This document shows positions 8,266-15,249 of a stretch of 64,000 bases of DNA, piece by piece. The position numbers and the translations under genes are program-made. Origin of the DNA: Chryseobacterium indologenes (GTDB lineage: Bacteria > Bacteroidota > Bacteroidia > Flavobacteriales > Weeksellaceae). How positions within the stretch are numbered: position 1 is the first letter of the stretch; the number at the start of each line of letters is the position of its first letter. Under the pieces are notes generated by a model that searched no databases, was not told the DNA's origin, and saw nothing but the letters and a program-made list of their open reading frames with translations. The DNA lies in the NCBI RefSeq assembly GCF_018362995.1, contig NZ_CP074372.1:3348001-3412000 (forward strand). Direction: 5' to 3'.

Positions 8266-9494
8266 TGTATTTCTTCAAATGGTTTCAGCATTTCTTCTTT
8301 CTTCGTAAGTACAGCGAAAACCACTCTTTTAAATTTATTTTTATATTTTCCCTGGATATATTTCCTGAATAATCCTGCAATTTCATTTGGATCATTTTTG
8401 AAAACACCACATCCCCAAGCACCCAAGATTAAGACTTCATTTCCCTGATGTAAAGCAAGTGAAAGCATTTTATCCATCCTGAGATCCATAGCACCGAGGA
8501 TTTCATTTGCTCTTTGTGGTTCCTGACGTTTTAGCACTCCTGCATTGACTGCCGGAGAGGTAATGAAATTACACAAAATGGGTTTAGACAGCAATTCTCC
8601 CTTATCTTTCCTGAAAACCGGAACTTTCGGGCTGTAAATCATTGTATCCGTATAAAAACAGGATTCCATTGCACGATGAATCGTATAATAATCCCATGCC
8701 TCAAGTAAGCTTTCATATAAACCTGAAGTTCTTGCCAGGCTTTCTTCCTGAGCTTCGGCACCGTTGATAAATCCGCCACCCGGATTTTTTGCTGATGCAA
8801 AGTTCAGACACATGATTTTCTCCTGATTTTCTTCTTCGGCTAATTGTAAAATTGCTTTTAAAGAACTGCACTTCCATGTTTCAATTTTTGTTTCAAAACT
8901 GATTTCAGGCAACGGATATTCTTTCATTTCAGAAAGTTGTTCCGGACTGAAAAGAACGGTTTCTTTTTTACTGATTTCCAGTTCGTTTTCTATATTTATT
9001 TTTTCGTTGTTTTCGTTTATATAATATTTTTTGGCAAGGATATCTAAAGTATCTTTTGCCATTCCTTTATTTGTCATTGTTAGTTTTTTTATGTTTAACA
9101 TCAAGTCTTCCAATCCAGTATTCCCGGCTTTCTTAAAATCACCTCCTATAAATACTTTAGTTACCTTGATATCGCCTACAATCGCTTCATTAAAACTGTC
9201 CAGCTCTTCGGAAGGGACCCATAATTCATTGTGGTTCCTGGCTCCAACATTTTGTGCAGGATATTGATCCGCTACTTCTTCCAACACCTCAAACCGGGTT
9301 ACAAAACCAAGATAATTTCCGGCTTCGTCTCTGGTATTCCATTTTTCAGCAATCTCTGAAGCATATTCTTCATTAAGAACAGGATAAAAAATGGGCTGCC
9401 ATTCCAGTCTTGGAGGAAATTTTTTAAATCCACTCTCCATAATCAATATCATTTCTTTTTCTCCTACTGGTCTGTATAATGTTGTTGTTTTCAT
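8262..9494 (-). CDS. Fusion of a crystallin-J1-annotated small domain with a PARG-like (TIGR02452) macrodomain
   Basis: The 410-residue protein has two parts. Residues 1-~120 (TTLYRPVGEKEM, FPPRLEWQPIFYPVLN, NELWVPSEELD) look like the small stand-alone proteins commonly annotated ADP-ribosylation/crystallin J1. Residues ~130-405 are a microbial PARG-like macrodomain with the GGG-x-QEE catalytic signature (NPGGGFINGAEAQEES, about residue 245), then GAWGCGVFKNDP. The catalytic Glu pair is present, so it should hydrolyse ADP-ribose-ribose or terminal ADP-ribosyl bonds. It sits between the two DUF4291 genes and overlaps one by 4 bases. The N-domain function is unknown; substrate targeting is a guess. 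Confidence 0.88.
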   Translation of the reverse strand: MKTTTLYRPVGEKEMILIMESGFKKFPPRLEWQPIFYPVLNEEYASEIAEKWNTRDEAGNYLGFVTRFEVLEEVADQYPAQNVGARNHNELWVPSEELDSFNEAIVGDIKVTKVFIGGDFKKAGNTGLEDLMLNIKKLTMTNKGMAKDTLDILAKKYYINENNEKINIENELEISKKETVLFSPEQLSEMKEYPLPEISFETKIETWKCSSLKAILQLAEEENQEKIMCLNFASAKNPGGGFINGAEAQEESLARTSGLYESLLEAWDYYTIHRAMESCFYTDTMIYSPKVPVFRKDKGELLSKPILCNFITSPAVNAGVLKRQEPQRANEILGAMDLRMDKMLSLALHQGNEVLILGAWGCGVFKNDPNEIAGLFRKYIQGKYKNKFKRVVFAVLTKKEEMLKPFEEIQ

Positions 9495-9514
9495 GATGTT
9501 TTGTTTTTTTTTTA

Positions 9515-10108
9515 TTACACTGAGGCCCCAATTCTGTGAGCCAGTTCTTTTGACAGAGGATAGTTTTTTTCTACAGGCAGCAGTTTCTTTGCCTTGTCAA
9601 ATTCTCCCGATTTGGTAAGATTCAGGATTTTCTTAACCAAAGGAGTATAATCCTCTATTTTTACAATCCATTCTTCATTGAATTCCTCAATCAGCGATCG
9701 GCTAATCCCGACCTGAATGGAACGGTAATTCAGTTTTGTCCCTTTAATATTCCTTTCAGGATCCCACTGCACATAAACCTCTGCATTTTCAAAATCTTTT
9801 TTCCAATTTCGGGGATCGGGATAGACCCTTTTTTCTGGTGAAGTAAGAATCGCTTTGCTCAAAGCCTTCTCCCAGGCTTCTCTTTTAATATGTATTGCCA
9901 AAGTACATTCCTGATTGGGTTTCTGTCCATAGTTACTGCGTTCCATCATCCAAAGAAAAGAAGGCTTTATCCAGGTCATCCTGTTGAATGAAAAAGGAGC
10001 GGTAAATTTCTGATGCTCCACGGCTGATTGTGCAATGGCTTTATTATAAGCCTGGTAAACGATGAGAGTATCATTTTTATAATCTGCTCTTATTTCAAAT
10101 TCTTTCAT
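9515..10108 (-). CDS. DUF4291 family protein, copy 2
   Basis: A 197-residue paralog of the gene at 7630, sharing IVYQAY, FSFNRMTWIKPSFLWMM, LAIHIKREAW, VQWDPERN and KLNYRSIQVGIS. Outside these blocks the copies differ strongly, so the duplication is old or they arrived separately. The C-terminus adds a ~45-residue helical tail (GEFDKAKKLLPVEKNY). It lies 20 bases before the J1-PARG fusion and 11 bases after the macrodomain gene at 10120. Function unknown; same inference as for copy 1. Confidence 0.8.
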   Translation of the reverse strand: MKEFEIRADYKNDTLIVYQAYNKAIAQSAVEHQKFTAPFSFNRMTWIKPSFLWMMERSNYGQKPNQECTLAIHIKREAWEKALSKAILTSPEKRVYPDPRNWKKDFENAEVYVQWDPERNIKGTKLNYRSIQVGISRSLIEEFNEEWIVKIEDYTPLVKKILNLTKSGEFDKAKKLLPVEKNYPLSKELAHRIGASV

Positions 10109-10119
10109 TGCTTGTTAAT

Positions 10120-10590
10120 TTATTCAAAGTCATATACATACACCTCCACATTCTTTGCAAGCAGTGTTCTTTCAATAATAGGTTCTATCTCTTCCCATTT
10201 TCCTCCTGCCAATCCACATCCGATTCTCGGCATATGTACCGAAGCTTTTTGTTGGATAGCTTCATGCGCGAGTTTTAATAAACATTCTTCTACAGCATCA
10301 TATCTGATAGGTGGAACTTCTGAATGAGTGATAATTTTATGCTGAGCAATCATATTGCATACCCAGATATCATCCTCTGTCTGAACGATCTGGATTTCTC
10401 CAAGATTAAAATTTTTATTGTTTCTAAACCACTCTCTGTATTCTTTTTCCGGTTGTTTCCATCTTTTGGAAATGGCAGTGACAAATCCTTTTCCCCAGCC
10501 TCCTATATCATTGCAGATATGAGCAATTATTATATTTCCTTCGGCATTGGGACGGGTAGCATCTCCTTTTATATATTGTATTATTTTCAT
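10120..10590 (-). CDS. Macrodomain protein of the Poa1p/TARG1-like type
   Basis: The 156-residue single domain contains YIKGDATRPN (residues ~6-15), HICNDIGGWGKGFVTAIS (adenine/ribose-binding region) and MPRIGCGLAGGKWEEIEP, which resembles the TARG1/Poa1p active-site loop. Where TARG1 has a catalytic Asp after GCGL, this protein has Ala, so hydrolysis may use another residue or the protein may bind rather than cleave. Poa1p-type macrodomains remove the 1''-phosphate of ADP-ribose 1''-phosphate, derived from the KptA product. It lies 11 bases before DUF4291 copy 2. Confidence 0.85.
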   Translation of the reverse strand: MKIIQYIKGDATRPNAEGNIIIAHICNDIGGWGKGFVTAISKRWKQPEKEYREWFRNNKNFNLGEIQIVQTEDDIWVCNMIAQHKIITHSEVPPIRYDAVEECLLKLAHEAIQQKASVHMPRIGCGLAGGKWEEIEPIIERTLLAKNVEVYVYDFE

Positions 10591-10658
10591 GGTTATTATT
10601 TCTCAATCATTAATCATTCTCTATTCTATCATTAATATAAAACTAATGCTTTTTTATG

Positions 10659-11753
10659 TTATTCCTGATTCCCTTTTTTGAAATTAAAAATCTGTTTAAA
10701 ATCTTTTGAATACGGAGAATAAGATCCATACACAGCGTCAAATTCTATATCGATATTTTCCATTTTAAATTCTTCATCAATCTGATCCAGGCAGGTAACA
10801 ACAAGATTCTTTTTACTTGGAAATACATAGGCTGCATCCAGTTTTAAGGCATAATTCAAAAGGTTATAATCTATTTGTCCTGTTCTCAACTCCTTTTGGT
10901 ATTCGTTAAATGTACAGGTTTCTTCTTCATTATTTCTGAGGTTCATTTGTTTTTCATTGCTCATCCAGCCGTTTCCATGTCGGGTTGAATAGCTTCTGGT
11001 GACATAATACATCTCAATATCTTCAATTTTTAAAAGCTTACAGATTTCGCAGGCATTTTTTGAAGTGGTATGAGCATAAGTCACATTGGGAAAAACGCCA
11101 TGATCCATATCGAGTAAAATACCCTGGCTTCCTTCAAAAATAAGATGATTGAATGAAGCAAGCCAGGTATAATCATTTATTTTCCAATCAATGCTGTCAA
11201 CAGCTTCTAAAAAAGGGTGTAAAAGTTCATCAACTTCTTTTTCATCTGCAAAACCGTAATAATAGGCGATTCCTTTTAATTTTTCCATCAGCATTTCTCT
11301 AGGTGCAATCAGGTCTATGGCAAATAGTTTATAAGGACTTTCATGTCTTTTCATGGTTGCTCCTATTCCTTTTCCACAGGTTCCGTGTTCCAGATTTCTT
11401 GCATTGGTTCTGTTCTGCCATACGTCAAAAGGAGTCGTAACCTTTGCCAATGGATGAATATGCAGTTCAATATTTCCGTTCTTTGTTTTTAATTCTTCTC
11501 TCTCATTGAGAAGAAAAACCGGATGAATAGTGCAATGTTCTGTAAAATAAGAAGGTAATCCACGAAGAGAACCGCTTCCAAAGCTTGAATGTACATGCTT
11601 TCTATCATCAATCATCACTGTATGAGCGGCTTGCTGCCCTCCTGAAAACCGGATTACCACCGCCTCAGGATTCTGAGAAGCCAGAAAATCTGTGGTAATT
11701 CCTTTCCCTTCATCACCAAAACCAAGTCCAATTACAATCTGCGCTTTTTTCAT
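10659..11753 (-). CDS. Divergent, short adenylosuccinate synthetase (PurA-like) paralog
   Basis: The 364-residue protein is about 60-70 residues shorter than ordinary PurA. The P-loop-like GLGFGDEGKG (residue 9 on) keeps the catalytic Asp. The IMP-binding motif, normally GGxNAGHT, reads GGQQAAHT, keeping the His but changing Asn and Gly. GSQGILLDMDHGVFPNVT keeps the nucleotide-binding pattern. So it likely still couples GTP to ligation, but with an altered acceptor. Its place in an ADP-ribose array, and the fact that a housekeeping PurA is normally full length, argue against a purine synthesis role. Phage PurZ is a precedent for a divergent PurA. Real substrate unknown. Confidence 0.82.
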   Translation of the reverse strand: MKKAQIVIGLGFGDEGKGITTDFLASQNPEAVVIRFSGGQQAAHTVMIDDRKHVHSSFGSGSLRGLPSYFTEHCTIHPVFLLNEREELKTKNGNIELHIHPLAKVTTPFDVWQNRTNARNLEHGTCGKGIGATMKRHESPYKLFAIDLIAPREMLMEKLKGIAYYYGFADEKEVDELLHPFLEAVDSIDWKINDYTWLASFNHLIFEGSQGILLDMDHGVFPNVTYAHTTSKNACEICKLLKIEDIEMYYVTRSYSTRHGNGWMSNEKQMNLRNNEEETCTFNEYQKELRTGQIDYNLLNYALKLDAAYVFPSKKNLVVTCLDQIDEEFKMENIDIEFDAVYGSYSPYSKDFKQIFNFKKGNQE

Positions 11754-11777
11754 GTCCTTTTTATTTTTTAAAAGCTT

Positions 11778-11817
11778 TTGCCATCATCATTTGTGTTTCT
11801 AATTTTCCTGATGGCAA
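11778..11817 (-). other. Hairpin in leader of the PurA-like gene
   Basis: Perfect 9-bp arms TTGCCATCA and TGATGGCAA are separated by 22 bases, in the 74-base gap between the VWA gene and the PurA-like gene. No T run follows on the minus strand, so it is not a classic terminator. It could set mRNA stability or limit downstream expression. A partial half-operator word (GTGTTT, 11793-11798) lies in the loop. Confidence 0.4.
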
Positions 11818-11827
11818 TGGCTCTGTT

Positions 11828-12682
11828 TTAAAGCATTTTAAATTGATCTAAACCTTCTGTTCCTGTTGTTCCAAAGGTTGAGTTTTTAAATTTATCGCAG
11901 ATGATTCCTTTAATAACATTCGGAATTTCTCTGTGATCTTCTATGGAGATACAATTTTGTCCTAATAATTCTCTCCATCCTCTGTCTGCTCTCAGTGCCT
12001 GGTCTGAATGTAAAACACTGATATGGTATACTTCATACTTCTTTTTCACTTCTTCGAGCAATTCAAGATGAGTATAGGTTTGCTGTCCTTTTCCCATAAT
12101 TTCTCTGATTGCGGAAGCAGGAAGTGTCTTTAAACAAGGTTCGTCTCCCACGGTAAACAGCAATCCTTTTTGTTTTCTTTTTTCAAAGGCATCTGTTCTG
12201 GTATGGAACGCCGCGAAATACCATGCTAACAGATAGCTTTCTCCAGCATTTCCTCCTCCACCGGATTCAATATAAGTGCGGGTCAGCCACATATCCAGTT
12301 CTGCATCTCCGGACTCAAACTGTCCTACCTGAAGCGGATAGCCATCACATTCATGATCTCCGATTCCAAGAAAGAGTAAAGCCGGATCGGGAACTCCTCC
12401 CTGAATAATTCCTCCCATCAGTTTAGGCAATCCATCTCTGATCAGCTCATGAGGGATATGTCCCATACTTCCAGTAACATCCAGCCCCAAAATAATCGGA
12501 ACTGAGTTGGGATGAACTTCCGAATCTCTGGATTCTCTGAAAGAAATTCCGTGAGGATTCATAGATTCGTGGGCCATTCTTTTGGCATTCTGGGTGAAAA
12601 TTTCTCCCGCGGATTTTGTTCCGTAACCTGCTTTTCTTGCTCTGTCATAACGAGCGTCTAAATCATATCTTGTACTTCCCAT
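11828..12682 (-). CDS. VWA-domain protein
   Basis: The 284-residue cytosolic protein carries a von Willebrand A domain from about residue 63. Its MIDAS motif is DVTGSMG (a DxTxS variant of DxSxS), followed by a GIGDHECD segment and a Gly-rich GGGGNAGES loop that can give the metal-binding Thr/Ser position. The first ~60 residues (TRYDLDARYDRARKAGYG) are a conserved-looking basic lead. VWA proteins act as metal-dependent scaffolds. It starts 2 bases after the stop of the small helical gene and shares its operator-controlled promoter. Its direct partner is unknown. Confidence 0.8.
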   Translation of the reverse strand: MGSTRYDLDARYDRARKAGYGTKSAGEIFTQNAKRMAHESMNPHGISFRESRDSEVHPNSVPIILGLDVTGSMGHIPHELIRDGLPKLMGGIIQGGVPDPALLFLGIGDHECDGYPLQVGQFESGDAELDMWLTRTYIESGGGGNAGESYLLAWYFAAFHTRTDAFEKRKQKGLLFTVGDEPCLKTLPASAIREIMGKGQQTYTHLELLEEVKKKYEVYHISVLHSDQALRADRGWRELLGQNCISIEDHREIPNVIKGIICDKFKNSTFGTTGTEGLDQFKML

Positions 12683-12684
12683 GA

Positions 12685-13020
12685 CTATAGTGTTTTTCCA
12701 AATAAATATTCAAATCTCTTTTGGGTTACTTCAAGCTGAATATTCAGATTTCTGATTGTTAATGATAATTCCATGTCTTTCTGAACAAATGCTTCGGGAT
12801 TAAAATCCGCAAAAGTCAAACTGTTTCTGTCTAAAGGACTGATATCAATAAGCCCTTCCTGTTCGCGCTCGAGTCTTTTGATTTTTAATTCGATATCTTC
12901 AACTCTGCGTCTGTAGATCAATTCGGAATCTGCTCCGATGATCCTTGCTCTATCTTCTCTGATCTGATCATTATTTCTTTGTAATGACTCGATAAATCTG
13001 GGTTTTAATTCATCTTCCAT
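12685..13020 (-). CDS. Small helical (coiled-coil) protein of unknown function
   Basis: The 111-residue protein is mostly charged helix: residues ~10-60 (RNNDQIREDRARIIG, VEDIELKIKRLEREQEG) and ~80-105 (MELSLTIRNLNIQLEVTQ) look like coiled coil. No signal or membrane segment. I placed the start at the ATG at 13020 (MEDELKPRF); a TTG two codons upstream is also possible. It is the first gene after an NrtR-like operator (13038-13052) and is directly followed by the VWA gene, so the two probably work as a pair. I do not recognise the family. Confidence 0.65.
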   Translation of the reverse strand: MEDELKPRFIESLQRNNDQIREDRARIIGADSELIYRRRVEDIELKIKRLEREQEGLIDISPLDRNSLTFADFNPEAFVQKDMELSLTIRNLNIQLEVTQKRFEYLFGKTL

Positions 13021-13037
13021 GATCAATATTTTTATTT

Positions 13038-13052
13038 GTGTTTATATTACGC
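13038..13052. promoter_or_regulatory. Candidate NrtR operator, site A
   Basis: GTGTTTATATTACGC fits an interrupted palindrome GYGTWW-n3-TTACGC and matches site B (14274-14288) in 13 of 15 bases; conservation extends to the flanks (atttGTG and CGCTAAT). It lies 18 bases before the small helical gene. No clear TAnnTTTG box is seen here. The regulator assignment follows from the linked nrtR-like gene and from site C in front of it. Confidence 0.6.
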
Positions 13053-13095
13053 TAATTAAATAAGACATAGTAATGCCTTTCTTTTTTAAGAATGG

Positions 13096-13644
13096 TTAAT
13101 CTCTGGAATACATGATATCCGTTCTTAAAACATACTTCTGTCCACTGGTCAAACTCTTTCCTTCATGTCTCAAAGGATGATGAAAAATAAGGGCTGTCCC
13201 TTTCTTTGGAGCTACTGTAAACAGGTTTTCAAATTCTGTTTCTCCCCCTTCAAAATCATCATTCAGGTAGATCATAAAAGTGTAAGAACTTTTCTCTCTT
13301 TCATTTCGTATATAGCTTCCATCCCTGTGCATTTTAAACTGCTGTCCGGGAGCATATCGATAAACTCTGAGCATTTCATTGAAGTTAAGAAGCTGATATC
13401 CATCATGTTCCTAAGGTAGAAATTCAGATGCTTTTTTAAACAAATCTTCAGCCATGGTTTCATCAAAGATCATCAGCCGGTCATTATTTCTGACTCCCTT
13501 ATTCATCTGCTGGCGTCCAAATACATTGATTTTTGCTTCTTCAAAAACTTTCTCCTGCGAAAGATTGATATAATGATCACATTCTGCCTCGGTCAGAAAA
13601 CCTTCAATCAGAAATATCTGTGGGTGCAGTTCTATTTTTTCCAT
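13096..13644 (-). pseudogene. Prolyl 4-hydroxylase-like 2OG-Fe(II) oxygenase interrupted by one in-frame amber codon
   Basis: Two minus-strand segments, 13644-13414 (77 residues, from ATG) and 13410-13096, are in the same frame and separated only by a TAG at 13411-13413. Read through, the gene gives about 182 residues, normal for small prolyl-4-hydroxylase-like enzymes. The downstream part holds HRDGS (HxD iron motif), FEGGETEF, HHPLRHEG (third His) and YVLRTDIMY (2OG-binding Arg). All catalytic residues lie after the stop, so the truncated product would be inactive. The stop may be a recent mutation, a sequencing error or a readthrough site. It follows the NADAR gene by 28 bases. Confidence 0.8.
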
Positions 13645-13672
13645 GATTCCTATTTTGTGTTGGTGTTGTTTT

Positions 13673-14215
13673 TTACTTTCTTAATTGGTCTCTGACTTCC
13701 ATCAAAGCAAATCCTAAAAGGTTTTCCCCGTTCCAAAGCAAAGGATTTTCTGCCCTGCTATCGGTTTCCAGCATTCCGATACCCCAGATTCTGTCATATG
13801 GACTTGCTTCTACCAAGGTTTTATCTCCGGTTGACAAGAGAAATTCTTTAAATTTCTGATTTTGAGAAAATTTCAGAAAGTTTCCCTGGGTTACAATTTC
13901 ATATTTATGCTCATTCCAAAGTTTAGGATCAAAGTTTTTTACTTTTCGCCCTAAAGCTTTTGCCTGGTTAGGAGTAGCAGCCTTCAAGATCTCTTCTTCG
14001 GTTTCAGGATCATTAAATAATCTTGCTTTTCCGGCCATCATATAATGTTCTGCCGTTTTATATATGATCCCGTTTTCTTCAAATTTTCCGGGAAACCATT
14101 GGCTGAAGCATGATTTGGTCACAATATCCTTTGCGGTGTGCCCCCAGAAAAAGAGAAACTTTATCCTTTCTTTCTTCTGAAAACGTTCTGTAATATTTTG
14201 TATGGTGTATTTCAT
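13673..14215 (-). CDS. NADAR-family (YbiA/RibX-like) protein
   Basis: The 180-residue protein has the NADAR signature pattern: LFFWGHT near the N-terminus, CFSQWFPGKF, YKTAEHYMMAGKARLF (residues ~47-62), GNFLKFSQN and LVEASPYDRIWGIG. NADAR proteins are N-glycosidase-like enzymes on ADP-ribose-linked substrates; E. coli YbiA acts on riboflavin-precursor intermediates, and other members reverse ADP-ribosylation of guanine bases. The ATG at 14215 is preferred over an upstream TTG. It is the first gene after operator site B, with two TAnnTTTG promoter boxes between. It heads the array. Confidence 0.92.
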   Translation of the reverse strand: MKYTIQNITERFQKKERIKFLFFWGHTAKDIVTKSCFSQWFPGKFEENGIIYKTAEHYMMAGKARLFNDPETEEEILKAATPNQAKALGRKVKNFDPKLWNEHKYEIVTQGNFLKFSQNQKFKEFLLSTGDKTLVEASPYDRIWGIGMLETDSRAENPLLWNGENLLGFALMEVRDQLRK

Positions 14216-14233
14216 GATTGCGTTATTTTGACA

Positions 14234-14270
14234 CAAATTTAAAATAATATCAGTCTTTGCACCAAATTTA
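14234..14270 (-). promoter_or_regulatory. Two candidate promoters for the NADAR gene
   Basis: Two copies of TAAATTTG (the Bacteroidota -7 element TAnnTTTG) read leftward at 14263-14270 and 14234-14241. For the first, operator site B covers the place of the -33 element, as expected for repression. For the second, a TTTG word lies about 21 bases upstream. Confidence 0.5.
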
Positions 14271-14273
14271 TTT

Positions 14274-14288
14274 GTGTTAATTTTACGC
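14274..14288. promoter_or_regulatory. Candidate NrtR operator, site B
   Basis: GTGTTAATTTTACGC forms GYGTWA-n3-TWACRC, an interrupted palindrome with the same spacing as sites A and C. It lies 59 bases before the NADAR start and immediately upstream of a TAAATTTG box. Confidence 0.65.
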
Positions 14289-14414
14289 TAATAAATATAA
14301 TTAATTGATTTACAGATACAAAAATTTAATTTTATAAAACACGAATAACACAAATTTTTATCACGAAAGGCAAAAATCTTTAAGATGTTTAGGCTAAAGC
14401 CGATGGAATTGATC

Positions 14415-14440
14415 ATAAAAAAACGGGCTAAAGCCCGTTC
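14415..14440 (-). terminator. Terminator downstream of the nrtR-like gene
   Basis: An 8-bp perfect stem (AACGGGCT, loop AA, AGCCCGTT) is followed on the minus strand by a T7 run. The GGGCTAAAGCCC word and a nearby GGCTAAAGCC (14392-14401) suggest that it is also part of a dispersed intergenic repeat. This sits in the 313-base gap between nrtR and the NADAR gene; apart from it and the promoter/operator elements I see nothing there. Confidence 0.75.
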
Positions 14441-14528
14441 GTATTGAATATTTTCAATTGATGTTTTATATTATTGCTTTAAAAATGTCATAAATATTAG
14501 TGATAATTGTGCGTTTGTGTTTAGAAAT

Positions 14529-15224
14529 CTATTTAATTTCAAAATAAAAACCCTGCTCTTCAAGCTCTTTATACTTTTCCTTATTGAAGGTAAAAAGTTT
14601 TCCGGGCCTTCCGCTGCCTTCTTTTTTAACGTTATTTGTTTCATTCAGAAGTCCGTAGCTCATGATTTTCTTACGGAAATTTCTTCTGTCGATTTCTTGT
14701 CCAACAATTGTTTTATAGAGGTTTTCAAGGTCTGAAAAAGGGAATTCTTCATTGAGAAGATTGAAGCCGATCGGCTGGTATTGAATTTTAGTACGAAGCC
14801 TTTTTAACGCAGTCTCAATGATTGTTTTGTGGTCAAATGCCACTGAAGGAAGTTTATTAATACTAAACCATTGTGCATCTTCGGCATCAGAGTCTGCGAA
14901 CAGTTCATGATACGATGGGTTCACAAGGCCTAGATAAGCTATAGAAACCACCCTATTCCTCGGATCACGGCCCAGATTACCAAATGTATAGAGTTGTTCA
15001 AGAAAATCGGGCTTTATGCCTGCCTCTTCATAGAGTTCTCTTTTTACGGCGTCATCTACGCTTTCATCATCAAGCACAAGTCCTCCCGGCAGCGCCCAGC
15101 CGCCTTTAAAAGGTTCAATATTTCTTTTAATCAGAAGGATCTGAAGATCTTTTTTATCAAAATATCCGAAAATAACGGCATCTACAGCCACTTTTATATC
15201 CTGTAATTTTTTTGGAGACTCCAT
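14529..15224 (-). CDS. nrtR: NrtR-family transcriptional regulator (Nudix sensor plus winged helix)
   Basis: The 231-residue protein has an N-terminal Nudix domain: the Nudix box G-x5-E-x7-RELYEEAGI is complete (residues ~48-70), so hydrolase activity is not excluded. The C-terminal ~80 residues (LENLYKTIVGQEIDRRNFRK, then GRPGKLFTFN) are the NrtR winged-helix DNA-binding domain. NrtR proteins repress NAD-metabolism genes and release DNA on binding ADP-ribose-like ligands. I start it at the ATG at 15224; an upstream TTG would run into the operator. A TAGCTTTG promoter box and operator site C lie just upstream, implying self-control. Bacteroidota members can also control sugar genes, so the target set is inferred from the sites. 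Confidence 0.85.
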   Translation of the reverse strand: MESPKKLQDIKVAVDAVIFGYFDKKDLQILLIKRNIEPFKGGWALPGGLVLDDESVDDAVKRELYEEAGIKPDFLEQLYTFGNLGRDPRNRVVSIAYLGLVNPSYHELFADSDAEDAQWFSINKLPSVAFDHKTIIETALKRLRTKIQYQPIGFNLLNEEFPFSDLENLYKTIVGQEIDRRNFRKKIMSYGLLNETNNVKKEGSGRPGKLFTFNKEKYKELEEQGFYFEIK

Positions 15225-15234
15225 AAATTGATTT

Positions 15235-15249
15235 GCGTTACGAATACAC
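15235..15249. promoter_or_regulatory. Candidate NrtR operator, site C (autoregulation)
   Basis: GCGTTACGAATACAC has half-sites GCGTTA and GTGTAT (reverse strand) 3 bases apart, matching the layout of sites A and B. It touches the TAGCTTTG box, so bound protein would cover the transcription start of nrtR. Confidence 0.6.

Noticed and set aside
11793..11812. Possible fourth NrtR operator before the PurA-like gene (GTGTTTCTAATTTTC)
   Set aside because: Only the left half fits; the right half lacks TTACGC. Treated as chance unless a matrix scan supports it.
13096..13644. Frameshift in the prolyl-4-hydroxylase-like gene
   Set aside because: Codon phase is identical on both sides; the break is a single TAG, so it is a nonsense event rather than a frameshift.
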